This document shows, one piece after another, positions 13,701-28,700 of a DNA stretch of 64,000 bases. Where the stretch lies: assembly GCA_013400115.1 (NCBI GenBank), contig VXBP01002537.1:1-64000 (forward strand), in the 5' to 3' direction. The notes below the pieces were generated by a model. That model searched no databases. It had not been told where the DNA came from and was given only the letters and a program-made list of their open reading frames with translations. The position numbers and the translations under genes are program-made. This DNA comes from Rhinopomastus cyanomelas (lineage: Eukaryota; Chordata; Aves; Bucerotiformes; Rhinopomastidae). The stretch's first letter is position 1. The number at the start of each line of letters is the position of its first letter.

Positions 13701-16700
13701 GCTAAGGGACATGTGCATGGACTGAATGGATTCCATGTTTACTCAAGGAGCAAGAACTTCTGGAAATCTCTTTCTTTGGGGGTTGGAGATTGCAGTTTGG
13801 CCGAGGTGTGTAAGAACATGTGAATAATCTCTGTATGCCTTTCTGTGGGGTAGACTGAATGTGCCTTGTTGTTTCACCTCAAATTGAGTAAGCTCGTTTT
13901 TTTTGCCTACAATTTATAAGTGGTTTCCATAATGATCTTGTTTTGTGTTTGTTTCAGCCCATTAGTTAGTTAACTAAATTAATTGGTTAATTTTGCCTTG
14001 GGATAAACTCTGTGACACAGAGGAAGAATAAACTCTCACAAAAACTACTTTGTGCTTCTGACTGTTGCATCTTAAGGCAAATTTAGCTGTATGGCAGAGG
14101 TGCAGCAGCATGGCGATACTGATTTCTATCTTCAGTTCAGGTATGTGTATTTGCATACACTTTGAAAAGAAATTGCTAGAGGGAGCAGCTGTGACATTCT
14201 TGTGAAGGGAAAGAAGGCTGCAGAAATGCATTACAATATTCCACTACCAATGTCTTCTGCTTCCGGCACAAAAACATCAAGCAAACACCACACTAATTGT
14301 CTGCACCCCTCAGGCCACTTCATTAATAGTCTAGGATTATAATAATAAATAGGAGTTTTTGGTATTAATGTTATACATGTGCTGTATTTGAACACAGGAT
14401 TTATAGTGCAGTTTGAGGAGCAGTATAGTTTTATGGCTGTAGCTTCACTTGACTGAAAGGTAGGTGTAGATTAATTGTGCACACGAGGTGAAAAAAACAA
14501 GAGTAACAAAATACCCCTGCAATTTTGTGAAAAAATTTATGTGGGCACTTAAAGATTCAATCCTAATTCATGGCCTATGATTTGGAAAGGAATCAGGAAA
14601 GCATTAGTTCACAAAACAAATGTTTTATGCTAGCATTAAGTAACAAGCAGTATTTGTACTACTTTGCTTGCTTTCTATAAAACAAAATTAGCAAGCATCT
14701 TGTTGGTGAAATTTAAAGAAAAAAATTCAGAACACAGAATTCATGTTTGTATCTTGTTTGTGTAAAAATCTTATATGTTGATGCAGTTTATGCTGAAATT
14801 ATCTGCCTCGGAAGGTGGATAAATTCTTTCTGTCTTGCTGTGTCTACCTCCATTTCTATTTTACAGGCAACTCATTTAAAAGACTATGTATATTCACACC
14901 ATTCAAAGAAGTTGCAGACTTCAACTATTTCTAAATTGTGCAACAGTCAATCCTGTCTAAAATTGAAACTTTTCTAGAATACTTTATTGGCTGTTTTTTT
15001 TATTGGCAAATGCTGTTGAGCGTTTTGCAGCTCTGAAGGACAGCTACTGAATTACTATGAATTTATGCAACATAAGTTACCCGTTTTCAGTCCAACTATT
15101 GAAAATAAATGGAATTTAAAATTGAGTGTCTGTGGAGAGGCTGCATTTTGTAATGTATGAAGTGCAGCCAGGCTCCAGCTTCAAGTCTATCTGTTAATGG
15201 AAGTGTGGTAGGAATTCTGCAAATGGTGACATCTCAAGATGCTTACTGTTTGTCCAGATGCATATGCTTTGAAATCAGTGTCTAAATGTTAACAAATCTG
15301 CTGAACACTTTAATTGAGTTCTGATGAACCCAACCCTTGGACTTCCTCAGACTATCTTCAGAACCCTTCCAGCACTCTCCTGTGCCATAAAGCCTTTGTC
15401 TGTGTGCTATAATAGTATAAGGTGAAAGCAGGACAGATTTCTAAGTCTACAATTTTATATTTAGTTTTTGGGTTTTTTTCCCAGTTTTAATATTTGTGAT
15501 GGTGCTGATAATGTTGTTTTAGTGCAAAGTTGTTGCTAAATAAGTGTCCTTAGTAATTTTTAAAATGCAGATAATTAATTGAATAAATATACATTTGAGG
15601 AGTTATTTAATGGCATGTATAAACACTTCATGCTATCTGATGATCAGATAAATCTGCACATTATTATGACTATTTATGAACCTTGACATTATGCTGTTTA
15701 AAAAGGAATGCATATGTTGGAACATATTCAAGAGCGCAGTATTACATTTAACTTAAGTTTTGGAAATACTGAATCCTGCTAAAGCATTACCCTTTGTAAA
15801 GGAAACCCTTTGCAGAAGCAGAACATTTATGTACACAGAAATGCTCCTCACATCAGGATTTCGTTGTGCTGCTGTTGTGTTTCTGCATATTGAAATGAAT
15901 GTCAGCATTTCTGCTGCAAACAGGTTCTACCATGTCCTGAAGTACTTCAGTTGTTTAAAATGGGAGTCTAAGCCACAGAAATTGGTATGGTACTGTTGTA
16001 GTAAAGTAAATTACATGTTCAGTGAGGGAATCAAAAAGAAGAGGAGTACTGCAGTGAACATAACCTGTGCTGTGGAATTACTTCAGGTGGGAAAACATGC
16101 AGAGAATATACTAATCATTGACACATACTGTGCATATGGAGAATGTATTAAATAGCACTACCTCCACAGAAGACAAGAAACTTCAGTTGTTTAACAAGGA
16201 GGATCACTGAAACAGAGATTCAGCTTTCCTTTGATAATGAAAAAGAGATTGTACATTCATACATCAGATAGTGTTAGACAAGAACTTGCGAAAATAAATT
16301 TTGTTTGTATTTCAGGCACCGCTATGCAGTATTTCCTCATTACTGGATTGTTTATTCCACCTTTCTAGACCTAAACTTCTCTTTTCCTTTTTTTTCCTGT
16401 TTAATGTTTAAGTTATTTAATAGCTGTTCACGTTCTAGCATATAATCTGTGTAGCAGTCAGATTCATTTTTCCTTGGGACTGCTAAATTCTAGTACAGAA
16501 TTTTCTCTGGTGTGTGGTAATTTGGATATTGCAACCTAGCTGGCATGTAATGTGAAGGATTACATGGCATAACTAGTGGCATGATCAGAAATCAGTACTT
16601 TTTAGGTAGTAATGTGTAATAAAGTTTTCATGCTTTGTTTTGTGTGTTTTTAAGATTCTTTGCTTTGACAATTAAAACCATGTAGATGAGTCCAGATCGA

Positions 16701-19700
16701 ATGCTAATTGGAATATACTGTTCCTGTTTCAGAGCAGCTTTTACAAAACATAAGTTTCAGGAGGACTTTTATTAACTAAAGGATGTACAGAAACTTTCTT
16801 CTTCTGTCTGAGATAGTACTCTTTCACATGGCAATCATGTGTAAAAAACAAATTGTGTATAAAAAAAATCATGTGTAAAAAGATAAAATAATAAATTTTC
16901 TGGGATATAAAGCAGGGCTCGCATTACAAGCAGTGCAGTCATCTGGTCCAGAAGAATCTGTAGTAAACCATAAAGCTGTATTCTCATTTTCCCCCACAGC
17001 TCCCCCCCACCTCCAACAGCTGAGGGAACCTCAAACTCTGTTTTCTTTAAGGAAATATGATCACCTACCTCTCCCAACTTTAAACATTCATTTTAATGTA
17101 GGTGGCTGGAATTTATATCAATTTTCATTTCTTTTGTGGGCTTCTTCATGGGTTACAGAGAACAACCAAGAACTTCATGTACACTCTGGGTTACTCCAGA
17201 AGTTACTTCTATATACCATAAGTAGAAGTACAAAAATTTTACTTAAGCTAAAAGGTTTTTCTGTAGGAACTGTGTTAAAGTAGACAAGGAGGGAAAGTGT
17301 ACATAATTTAGATTAATTCAGACCTGTTCCCAGTCTAACTTGCTAAATTTTTAAATCATAAAAAAAAAAAAGGTAGTATCTTAATCTGTAATACTTTTTA
17401 AAAACCTGTTATAGAATACTGTTCCAAATAAGTGTGTTTTAAATTGGTATTTCTGTTTTTCAGACAAGAGCAGGTCAGTGTTCTGTATCAGAACATACAC
17501 ATAGTGGAACCAAGTTTAATCCAGCTATATGAACATGTCATTAAGAACTTCATCCGAGAGATCAAACTTCAAAGCACAGAGATGGAAACTTTGGCCATTG
17601 CGGTGAAAAGGTATAGCGAATTGTGTTTCAAATTCACTTTAGGCAGTTACTTTTTTTCTTTATCACACTTTGTTGGGTTAAACTATTATTAATTCCAACA
17701 TATTTCATGTGGAGTTAGTTTATATGCACACATGTGTACAAAATGTCTTATAGCAGCTTGGGAATTTTTCCTTGTTCATATTTGGAATAAACCCTGGACC
17801 AAGTTTTTACGGGCTTTATTTCTATGCTCAATGTCCTAAAACATTTTTGCTCTTAGTTCTTAGCTGTCACTTTGAGTTTTACCACACACACATATTATAC
17901 TTTAATTTCAGACACCACATGTTTGCTTCTTCAGCTTCAAAGGTTGTATTTACCTATTATAACTACTCAGCATTTGAAATCTCACATAATTACTGCCCAA
18001 ACCAAAAAGAATAGCTCGGGACAAATTCTATAGTTGTCAGTGATGTAAGCTGATGTAGTTACGCCTTTGAAATCACTTCACAGTATAACCAGGGAGCCTT
18101 TTATATCTGTTAATTTTCTAAGTGGAGATGTTATGTGTATCATACTAATCATCCTGTTGTCAGCTATAATTTAAAATGTAATTTGTTTGTATCTTCCAAG
18201 TAATTTGTGATGTTGGTTCACAACCATACCATTGCAAGGTCTGGGAAATGTTTCTGTGTATGTTTGTCTGTCTAATTTGTTTCACTTGAAGTAGGCAGAT
18301 GTGATTCACATTACATTTCTGTCACACCAGATGGTAATTTTTAAAAGAGTATTTACTTCTAAATTTTAGAGCTCAGGATAAAGCGGTGTTTCAGCTCAGT
18401 GAGCTGGAGGAAGAGATGGAACAACGGATACAGGCTGCAGAGCATAAAGTTAAGAAGGAAGTGAGTATTTTATATTTACAGAATTTCATAATTGCCAAAA
18501 TCTCTGTGTTCTTAAGCAGGCCAGATGTGTTTTTGTTCCTGATGAGTTCATTCGAAGTCACTCAAGAGTCTGGATGAGTAGAAGTTATCTATGAGACTAA
18601 ACATGTAATTTTTAATGCTTTCACAAAAAGAAATGACTGCTCAGATTTAATTAACCATTCAAAAATTGACTTTCTCCTTTCTGAGAATATGCTGGTCTAA
18701 AGGAATTTATTTCTGAGACCATTATTGGAAATGGACTGGAGAAGGTGAGATTTCAAAATAAAATAATGGAATCTTGTACTCCTCGTAGATGGATTTATGT
18801 AGAAATTAATGCTTAGATGACTTGTTCCTAATTTTTTTTTCCAACCTGGAGTGGTGATCTTTCTTTCCCCCATTCTCAACCTGAAATGGTATTTTAAAGA
18901 GTTATAGACATGAGGGGTAATTGTGATTACAGTGAGGGCCCAGTACTCCCAAAATTGATTGGCAGTTCTGTTTTGGTCTGCTCAAGTTATAGCTGCTGTT
19001 TCAACCAGCTTGTGGTCTGGATGGAAAAGTACAAGAATCCTTATCTTCTTATACGTTGAAAGCTGTATTCAAGCTGCTTTTAATTCTGTGCAGAAAGCAG
19101 TAGAGTAAATCCAATCTACCTGTGTTGTCTGCTTCATAATGAACTGTTAGTAAATGCACATAAGATAAACTTAACTTTACAATGTGCGTAAGAAAAACAG
19201 TTTATGAAAGTGTTCTGATTGGACATAAGAAATGGATTAATTGAAATGCATACTCTATCAATAATTATTGCATTGAAGAACACACAGTATACTGAATGTC
19301 CTTCTATTTGCTAATGGCTCTTTTATCAAAGTGGAACCACAGAATCACTGAATCTTTTTGGTTGGAAGAGACCTTTAATATCTTCAAGTCCAACAGTTAA
19401 CCCAGCATTTGCAAAATCAGAAACAAGATGCAGTTTCCTAACTTGCTAATTTTAAATAGTTCATGGTAATTGATCTGTAGGCTGTATTCTGAAAGATTTG
19501 GTTCAAATAGCATCCTCTTTTGTACAAAAGAAGACACTTTTACCAAAACGTAAAAGGAAGTAGTGTGCCTAGAAATATGGCAAAAAATGTTGAAAACATC
19601 ACTATGACCAAAAATGCCCTTTGAAATGTTTAACTAATGATAATGCAACTCTCAGTAGAGATGAACTTTCCATTTCCAGAGAGAAAAAGCATTTATATTG

Positions 19701-22700
19701 AAAAATAAATACATTTGCTCATGAAAATTTTTATTCTGCAAAAAGTAGTAAATAATTTAAATAAACCTTGAAAACCTTTTTGCTGCTGTAAAAAGGTGAC
19801 TGGGATGTGTGCGTTCTCTCTCTGAGAACATCCACATTTATGTACTACCACTACATAAAATGCATCTGCTGTGTATCAGAGAATCATGGAAACATTAGGG
19901 ATTGGAAGGGACCTCGAAAAATCATCTAGTCCAGTCCTCCTGAAACAGCAGGATCACCCAGACCAAGTCACACAGGAACACATCCAGGCGGGCCTTGAAC
20001 ATCTCCAGTGAAGGAGACTCCACAACCACCCTGGGCAGCCTGTTCCAGTGTTCCGTCACCCTCACCATGAAGAAGTTCCTTCTCAGGTTGATGTGGAACC
20101 TCTTATGTTCCAGCTTACAACCATTGCCCCTCATCCTATCACTACATGACACTGAGAATAGCTCAGCTCCATCTTCCTGACACCCACCCCTCAAATATTT
20201 GTAGACGTTAATGAGGTTACCCCTCAGTCTCCTCCAAGCTAAAGAGACCCATCTGGCTCAGCCACTCTTTGTAAGGGAGGTGTTCCACCTCTCTTATCAT
20301 CTTCGTTGCCCTACGCTGCACCCTTCCCAGCAGCTCCACATCCCTCTTGAACTGAGGAGCCCAGAACTGGACACAATACTCCAGGTGTGGTCTCAGCAGG
20401 GCAGAGTAGAGGGGGAGAAGAACCTCTCTTGATCTGCTAACCACCCCTNNNNNNNNNNNNNNNNNNNNNNNNNNNNNNNNNNNNNNNNNNNNNNNNNNNN
20501 NNAGGATGCTGTGAGAGACTATGTCAAATGCCTTTCTTAAGTCAAGATAGATGACATCCACTGCTCTTCCATCATCCATCCACCTGGTTATGCCCTCATC
20601 GAAGGCTAGCAGGTTGGTCAAGCATGACTTTCCTTTTGTGAAGCCATGCTGACTGTCCCTAATGTATAATACATATATTATGTCCTTGATGTATAATACA
20701 TATCCAGTCTGTGTTTCTCTTTTTAGAAGGTCCTCAGGTTGTCACTGAGCTAATGCGTTGTGTTTTCACATTTCACACCTAGCTGTAGGTGTGAAATTTT
20801 TTAATTTAAATTTAATTTTTAAATTTTCACTCTGAAATCATAGGATCATAGGATGTTAGGGGTTGGAAGGCACCCAAAGAAATCATCGAGTCCAACCCCC
20901 TACTGGAGCAGGACAAAACTATCTAACACAGATCAGAGAGGGATACATCCAGGCGGGCCTGGAAACTCGCTAGAGAAGGAGACTCCATGACCTCCCTGGG
21001 GAGCCTGTTCCAGTGATCTGTGACCCTCACAGTAAAGAAGTTCCCCCCTTGTGTTGAGGCAGAACCTCCTTTGCTGCAACTTACACCCATTGCTCCTTGT
21101 CCTATCACAGGGAGCAAGTGCAAAGAGCCTGTGCCCCCCCTCCTGGCCAACCTTCAGATACTTATAAACATTGATCAAATCCCCTTTAAGTCTTCTCCTC
21201 TCCAGACTAAGAAGTCCCAAGTCCCTCATCCTCTCCTCATAAGCCATGCCCTCCTGTCCCCTAATCATCCTCGTAGCCCTCCACTGGACCCTCTCCAGCA
21301 AATCCCCATTCCCATTTAGCTCATAGGTACACATACTTAACTTGCTAAAATGCCTTAAGAATGAATGCAAGATACATACTCTGTGGGATTGTATCTTAAT
21401 GAGTATAGTCATGGCTACTGGTTATTACGGTGATCTCATTCACACACCCTGACACCTGCCTGTATCTTCAAGGGAAGCAAATAGTTACCAAACAACATTT
21501 AGAAGAACCTATATGGGTGCCAACAGTAAGAGGAGCTTAAGCTGATGAATTGGATTGTTGTTTTAACACATGGATTATCATTTAACATACAGATGTCAGC
21601 ATCATTTACAGGAAGGCACGGAATTCTGAGCAAAGTTCGTGTTTGTCTTTTCTGTGTGAAAACTCAGCCTGCCTCATTTGCATCATGTACCACTAATGCA
21701 TTATGGTTTCTTGAGCTGTGAAATGTGTACTGAAGTTTCTGAGGAGTGTCTGGAGTTAGACACATACTCATCTACAGTGCATGGAACATAACATTCTAAT
21801 TGGGCTCGATGTAACACCCTTTCAAAATCTGTTTTGATTAAAGCAAAACTCAGAATGATGTACTTGCTTTGATATTCAGACCAAATACGATATGAAACTA
21901 GGGAGGTTAGGTTTTCAGCATACTTTGTATTGAACACAGTCCTGTAACATTCCAACACTTGCAAGTGAAAAAATGTAAAAGAAAACCAGAAATAAGTAAA
22001 TAAACTGATGGTGGCGCAGTAATGCACTTTGTATGCTGAGCTGTGGAAGGTTAGTTTGAAAAAAGAGGATGTATTCCCTGGATTTTCATCTGGGTATGTA
22101 GGTAATACACATCTCAATTTATGCAGAAATTTATGGACACTTTTTTCAGTTTTTCTTAAGACATCAGGAGTGCTAAGTAAGGAGACTGTGCCGTGAATAA
22201 CAAATACTGAATTGACCTATATCGTTGTTTCCACCTCACCATATCTATGAATATTTTATAAATGGGCTACAGACACAGAATCATAATTAGTGCATTTTAA
22301 AGAAGGGGCAGGTGATGCAATAGAAAGACAAAGTGACAGAAAGTGTGTGGCTTCCACACTTAGGAATGTACTTTTCACTAAACATTTGAAATCTGTCTCA
22401 GTTCTTAAGATACCTCATAATATTGCAGGAGAAACAGAAAGCTGAAGAAGCACTAAATGAGCTGAAGCGCCAGTATGATACTGAAGTTGGGGATCTTCAG
22501 GTGACAATAAAAAAACTTAAAAAGGTAGGTGTTGCATTTTAGCGACTATAAGCCTGACATCAGATGCATGAACAGCCTGTTTGGTGTAAGTCTGGTTGCT
22601 TTTAAGAAACAACTCAAAAATAATGGTTTATTTGCATGCAACATATACAGATTGTTTTAAATTGCTCATTCATAAATTGCAAGTTAGCTGTAGTTTCTAC

Positions 22701-25700
22701 AAACAAAAATTACAATTGCAAATACAAGCTTAATTTCCCAGGCAAACGCTCAGTGTAAATGAGTTTGCGGATGTTATCAAGAGGAATTAGGTGGGTCATA
22801 GGGATAATATTTATACTTATGTTAAGTGTGTGGTTGGGACTGTTGTCAAAATACCATTCAGTTTGTCAGCAGTCATTGAAATAAAAAACAGTACCGAAAC
22901 CAGCACCTTTCATACTATTTTTCCTGGAAATGTCTGCAGAGCGTATCTAGCTGCATTCTCCAGCTTCAAAACACTTTGTATAAGGACACCATTTTGGCCA
23001 GACCTTATCACAAGCCTTTGCCTAACAATAGATCACCTGGTCTCTAACTGTGAGGATGTACAAATCACACTAATGATCTTTAATGGGTCATTATGTCCTT
23101 CGCAACACTTGAGTGCAGATTCCCTGCTGCCAGAAGTAGGTAAATTGAAGTAATAGTGGAATTGTAGAAGTGTTTAAGAATATCTTGATCTTAGAAAGTG
23201 TCTTCCTTAAGATGGATAATAATAGCTTTTTAATTTAAAGTGTATTAGTAAATGACTGTTGTGTATATAAACTGCTGGCCAAATTATGTTGCTGAGCAAT
23301 TTTCTAGGTCCACCAAGTTGTTAACACTGCAGTTACATGGTCTTGTATTTGATATATTAGAAATACAAAAACATTGCCTCTAGGTATTTGTGGTTTATAG
23401 ATCTAGATGAAATTTGCAACCAAAATGTAATAATTTACAGAATATAGCACCTTTAACAGCTATTGCATTTCTCTGAAATAATAACAGTAGAGCTGCTTTT
23501 CATCTGTAATTTTAAACTGGAATTACTAGTGGAACTGATCCGAGTCTAACTCCAGCCTTATATTTTTATTTGATACCTAAATGTAAGGTAAACTGAAATC
23601 TCTGATGTGGTATTTGTTTGGGTTATTTGTAACTTGGGTTTAATTTTGACATCAGTTTTTACTGTTAGTTTTACACCAATGAATTACAGCCTTTCAGTAC
23701 CTAAAGGGAGTCTAATAAGGATGAGGAGACTTTGTAGCAAGGCCTGTTGTGACAGGACAAGGGGTAATGGTTTTAAACTAAAAGAGGATAGGTTTAGGTT
23801 AGATATAAGGGAGAAGTGTTTTACAATAAAACACTGAAACTTGTTCCCCAGAGTGGTGGTGGGGGTCGTATCACTTGGGACATTCAATGTCAGGCTGTAT
23901 GGGGCTCTGAGCAGTCTGATCTAGTTGTAGATGTCCCTGCTCACTGCAGGTCAGACTAGATGATATTTAAAGGTTACTTCCAACCCAATGCCTTCTATGA
24001 TTTTATGAAATTTTCATCTCTATCAATGCAATTCAATATGATGATACCAAAAGATATCTTTATCGCATCATGGAACCATAGAACTACGTTAGACCTTTTA
24101 GAGGTCACTAAACCAATAACCCTTAAACAAGCAGGGACACCTCCAACTAGAACAGATTGCTCAGAGCCCCATCAAGCGTGACCTTGAATGTCTCCAGAGA
24201 TGGGGCCTCCACCATCTCTCTAGGCAACCTGTTCCAGTTATCCACCACCCTCATAATAAAGAACTTTCTCCTCAAGTCCAACTTAAATCTACCCTTTTCT
24301 ATCATATAACCTTTACCCCTCATCCTGTTGTTCCACGTCCTCGTCAACAGTTCTTCCCCAGACTTCAGATAGCAACCTTCCAAGCTCTGAAAGGGGCCTG
24401 TCAGGTTCCCCCAGAGTCTCCCCCTCTTCCGGCTGAACAATCCCAACCATCTTGGCCTGTCTTCATAAGAGAGGTGCTCCAGCCCTCTCATCATTTTCAC
24501 GGCCCTTGTCTGAACAGACTTTAGCAGGTCCACATCCATGTCTTTTTTCTATTGGGGGCTCCAGAACTGGATGCAGTACTCCAGGTGAGGTTTCACCAGT
24601 GCAGAATACAGGGGCAGAATCACCTCTCTGGATCTGCTGGCCACAGTTCTTTTGATGCAGCCCTGTATGCAATTGGCCTTCTGGACTGCAATTGCACATT
24701 GGTGGCTCTTGTCCAGTGTTTCATTCACTAGTACCCCTGGGTCTTTTCCGACAGGGCTGCTCTGCAATATTGCTCTCAGCCTGTATTGATACCTCTGGTT
24801 GCCCAGGCCCAGGTGCAAAACCCTGAATTTTGCCTTGTTGAACCTCATAAGGTTCACCTGGACCCACTTCTCCAACTTGTACAGGTCCCTCTGGGTAGCA
24901 TCTGTCATATCAGAGAAGGGAGTGGCTCAGGTTTGTGGATTCACTTTTGGTCTTACACAGAAATCAAGTTTACTGAAGTTATCAGAGAGCATAGAAATCA
25001 CTGAAGTCACTAGATGCCAAACTCAGATACTATAGAAGAAGAATCATAGAATCATTCAGGCTGGAAAAGACCCTTTGGACCATCAAGTTCACCCCTAAAC
25101 CATATTCCCAACACTACATCTAACCATCTTTTAAACTCATCCAGGGATGGTGACTCAACCACCACCCTCGGTAGCCAATTCTAGTGCCTAACCACTGATG
25201 TCCCAGCTAAACCTACCCTGTTGAAGCTTGAAGCCATTCCCTCTGGTTCTGTCACTAATTACCTTGAGAAGAGACTAGCACCAACATCTCTACAGTGTCT
25301 TTTCAGGTAATTGTAGAGGGCAGTGAGGTCCATTGGACTTCCCTCAAGAAAAAGGAAAAGACAGAAAATAGGTAAGAGATTAGATCACCACTGTAGGCTG
25401 CAGTGCTGTCTGGCATGCTCTGACATTCACCTCACTCCTTGTCTCTGCAGATCTCTGGAAAACTCCTTGGTTTCTCTGTCTGTCTTAGCAGTCATTTTCT
25501 CGGCCTAGATGACTCCACAGTTTGTGGAGAGGGTGATGGTTGTGGTAGGTGGTTAGTACCGAATAGCTTCCTCAGTTTCACAAGCTTTTGGTGTCACCGA
25601 CTGCCCTGGTGTCAGGTTCTCAGCATGGTCTCAGACTGCGGAACCGATGGCCACATTGTACCATTTGACTCTGTCTCATTATCCCTGCTGCTAGGGGTGT

Positions 25701-28700
25701 TTTTCTTCACCCCCGCAACACGATGGGGGACTTTGTTCTCAGTGGCTTAGACAAAACACTGGTGAGTAACTTTTTGAGAGATGATAACTCATTGTGTTCC
25801 ACAACATAGTTTTGCAGGTAAAATGGCAGTGTCTCAGGGCTTACTTGTTCCATTCCCATCACAGAGCACTTATCTCTTTGCCAGGTGCAGTGCCCCTTGT
25901 GCTCCCTTAGTCTGAATTGTTTGAACCATTTCACTCAGTGAAACTCAGTGTCTGACAGCATCCTGCCCCTCTGGCATATCAGCCACACCACCCAGTCTGG
26001 TGTCATCAGCTGAGTGCAAACTTGCTGAGTGTGCACTCAGTGACACTGTCAGTATCAGTACAGACCCCTGAGGGATAACATTTGTAATTGTTTTCCACCT
26101 GGACATCAATCTGTTGACAACTTCTCTCTGAATATGACTATCCGTCCAATTTCTTAGTCACTGACTAGTGCAGCCATTGAACCCACATCTCTCCGTCTTA
26201 GAGAGAAATACTAGAGAGAAATTTCTTGTAGAAATGCTGCTATAGTTAGGTATATATTTAATTTTTATTACATTAATGGGCATATACCTGCTCATATCTT
26301 CTCAATAGCTATCTTCTGTGTCACTGCTTATGCATACTAACGTCTACAGAGCACCAAATGCTCATTAAACTTTTGCAGAGTATTGATTTAAAGAACTGTA
26401 TAGAAAGCTGGTGATTTTGTCAGTAATGCTGTCTACTTGTCCAGCTGGGAGAACTCTGTTTTAAACACTTTAATAGCTGTAAAATGTCTAAGGAATTATT
26501 TATGTTTTCTATCACTTTTTGTGTACTTTGAGTGAGAATGATCAATAAAGGATGTAAATTGTGCATATTTTTATCCTTCCAGCTGGAGGAGCAATCCAAA
26601 AATGTGAATCACAGCGAGTATGTGGTTGAGTTAAAAAAAAGGATACATGATATGCTGCTGGTAAGAGATTATTATTCTTAGCATAATAATTTAGCCTCAG
26701 TTTTAGACTCTGCAACACACATTTACACACTTCTACCGTTGTTTTTTTTCACATTGATACTGGCTAACTTTTAAAGCTATGATAACAGTATAAGGATCTT
26801 TAACTTGGAAAAAAACTTCTGTATAAATGCATGCATATTCTAAGGATAAAATCCAAGAATGATTTGAGATCATAGGATCATAGGATGTTAGGGGTTGGAA
26901 GGGACCCAAGAGATCATCGAGTCCANAACTGAACTTGAAGTACAAAACTCAACTTGAGTACTGAAGTACTCAAGATGAGGCCTCACGAGGGCAGAGTAGA
27001 GGGGGAGAAGAACTTCTCTTGATCTGCTGGACACACTCCTCCTAATACACCCCAGGATCCCATTGGCCTTCTTGGCCACCAGGTGAGATGACAGTCTCCG
27101 TTTTGTGGAATTGAAATGGAAAAACAAAAATTTGGTGGTTCTTGCATTCTAATTTTGTGACTGCTTTCTTGATTTAGAGTTCTTTAATTTCTTCCTTTGC
27201 ATTTAGATTTTCTAATGTTTTAATTTTATTTAATTTTGATTATGTTTATTTTACCGTTAAAAGATGTCAACATTCCACACAGATGACTGACAGATAACAT
27301 TATTTATTTTTTTTTTAGGAAAATCAGAAACTTAAGAAAGAGCTTTTAGAAGCACAAACAAATATAGCTTTTCTTCAGAGTGAATTAGATACCTTGAAAA
27401 GCGAGTATGCAGATCAGACTTTGAACACTGAGAGGTAGGGTCATTTTACTTAATATTTTCACTTGTTATGTATGGAGCTGATAACTGTTGCTTTGTAAAA
27501 TTTGCCATCAATGACAAGTACAACAAAGTCATTTCACCAAAGTCATGTCACCAAAGTATGCTGTGACTACTGCACAAGTCACTTACGAAGTTTCTGAAAG
27601 AGCAGGTTCTGGATATGATGCAAATGCCATAATCCTGCAAGTAAAAGTTATAGCAGGAGGCAATTCTTAATGACTTTCACTCAGATATTAATATCTGTAT
27701 GTATATTGAGTAGAATAGTTTTTGGAAGCCTCCCACATCAATCTCAGCTTTTTCCTGTAGTGAATGAAAGCTGCTTCTAGGTATTAATGTAAAGGAGCAT
27801 AAATGTTAGTTTAATTATGTGCTTATCTTAAAATAACACATGGTATTTCAAAGTGAAAGGAGGCAATCCAAATGGTTATTTTATAGATCTTTTGTTTTTT
27901 GTTCACAATCTTGGTTGAGATATAATGGCAGACTTGGTAATTTAAAGTCTTGGAGCTACCAAGTTGTTTTTCTTTTGTGTAAGACCTCTAGACATACTTC
28001 AGAAATGTAAATAAAGAAAAACTGTAGTCAGAAATATTCCAATACGATATCTTTTCCCCACTATCTATTTATTAACTCTTATGCATGTTGATTGATGAGT
28101 CTTTTCCTCTACCGTGAACAGTATTAAAAAAATTAAAAAGCATGTCCTGTAAAGTATAACTTACTGGTGTTTTTCCGCAGAGACCTTGAAATGATCCGAG
28201 AATACACTGAAGAGAGAGATAATCTGGAAAGACAAATTGAAATACTTCAGTAAGTGCTTAACAGTTCAAGTTTCTATTAAAAAATTTTGTCCCACCATAT
28301 TTTAGACTAAAAGCTTTTGTATGCAAATACTGGAAGGTGATTTGGGAAGAAAACACTGTATGTAAAGATGAAATTGTTTTGATTCTCATAGAAGGTACTG
28401 AGTCACAAACTCATTGTTTTATTTTCTTAGCCTCACAGGCTTTACTTTATTTGTGACAGTCTGAATAAGATTTGAACCTATCCATGCTATCATAAAAGTT
28501 ATTATTTGCCTCACTTTAAAATTGACTTCTCCAGTTACTCCATATCTTATCATTATCTGCAAAGTACTAAGTATTATACACAGAAAACACGGAGTTTTGC
28601 TTTTAAAGAAGGCAACAATGAAGTAATCTCAGCAATATTAACCCTAACTCCTCTGCCACTGGGCACAACTGAAAACAGTCTGGCACCATCACCCTACAGC

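Noticed and set aside
15760..16155. 131-codon open frame in RASEF intron 1
   Set aside because: It has no recognisable domain, an AT-rich composition like its surroundings and no splice or promoter context.
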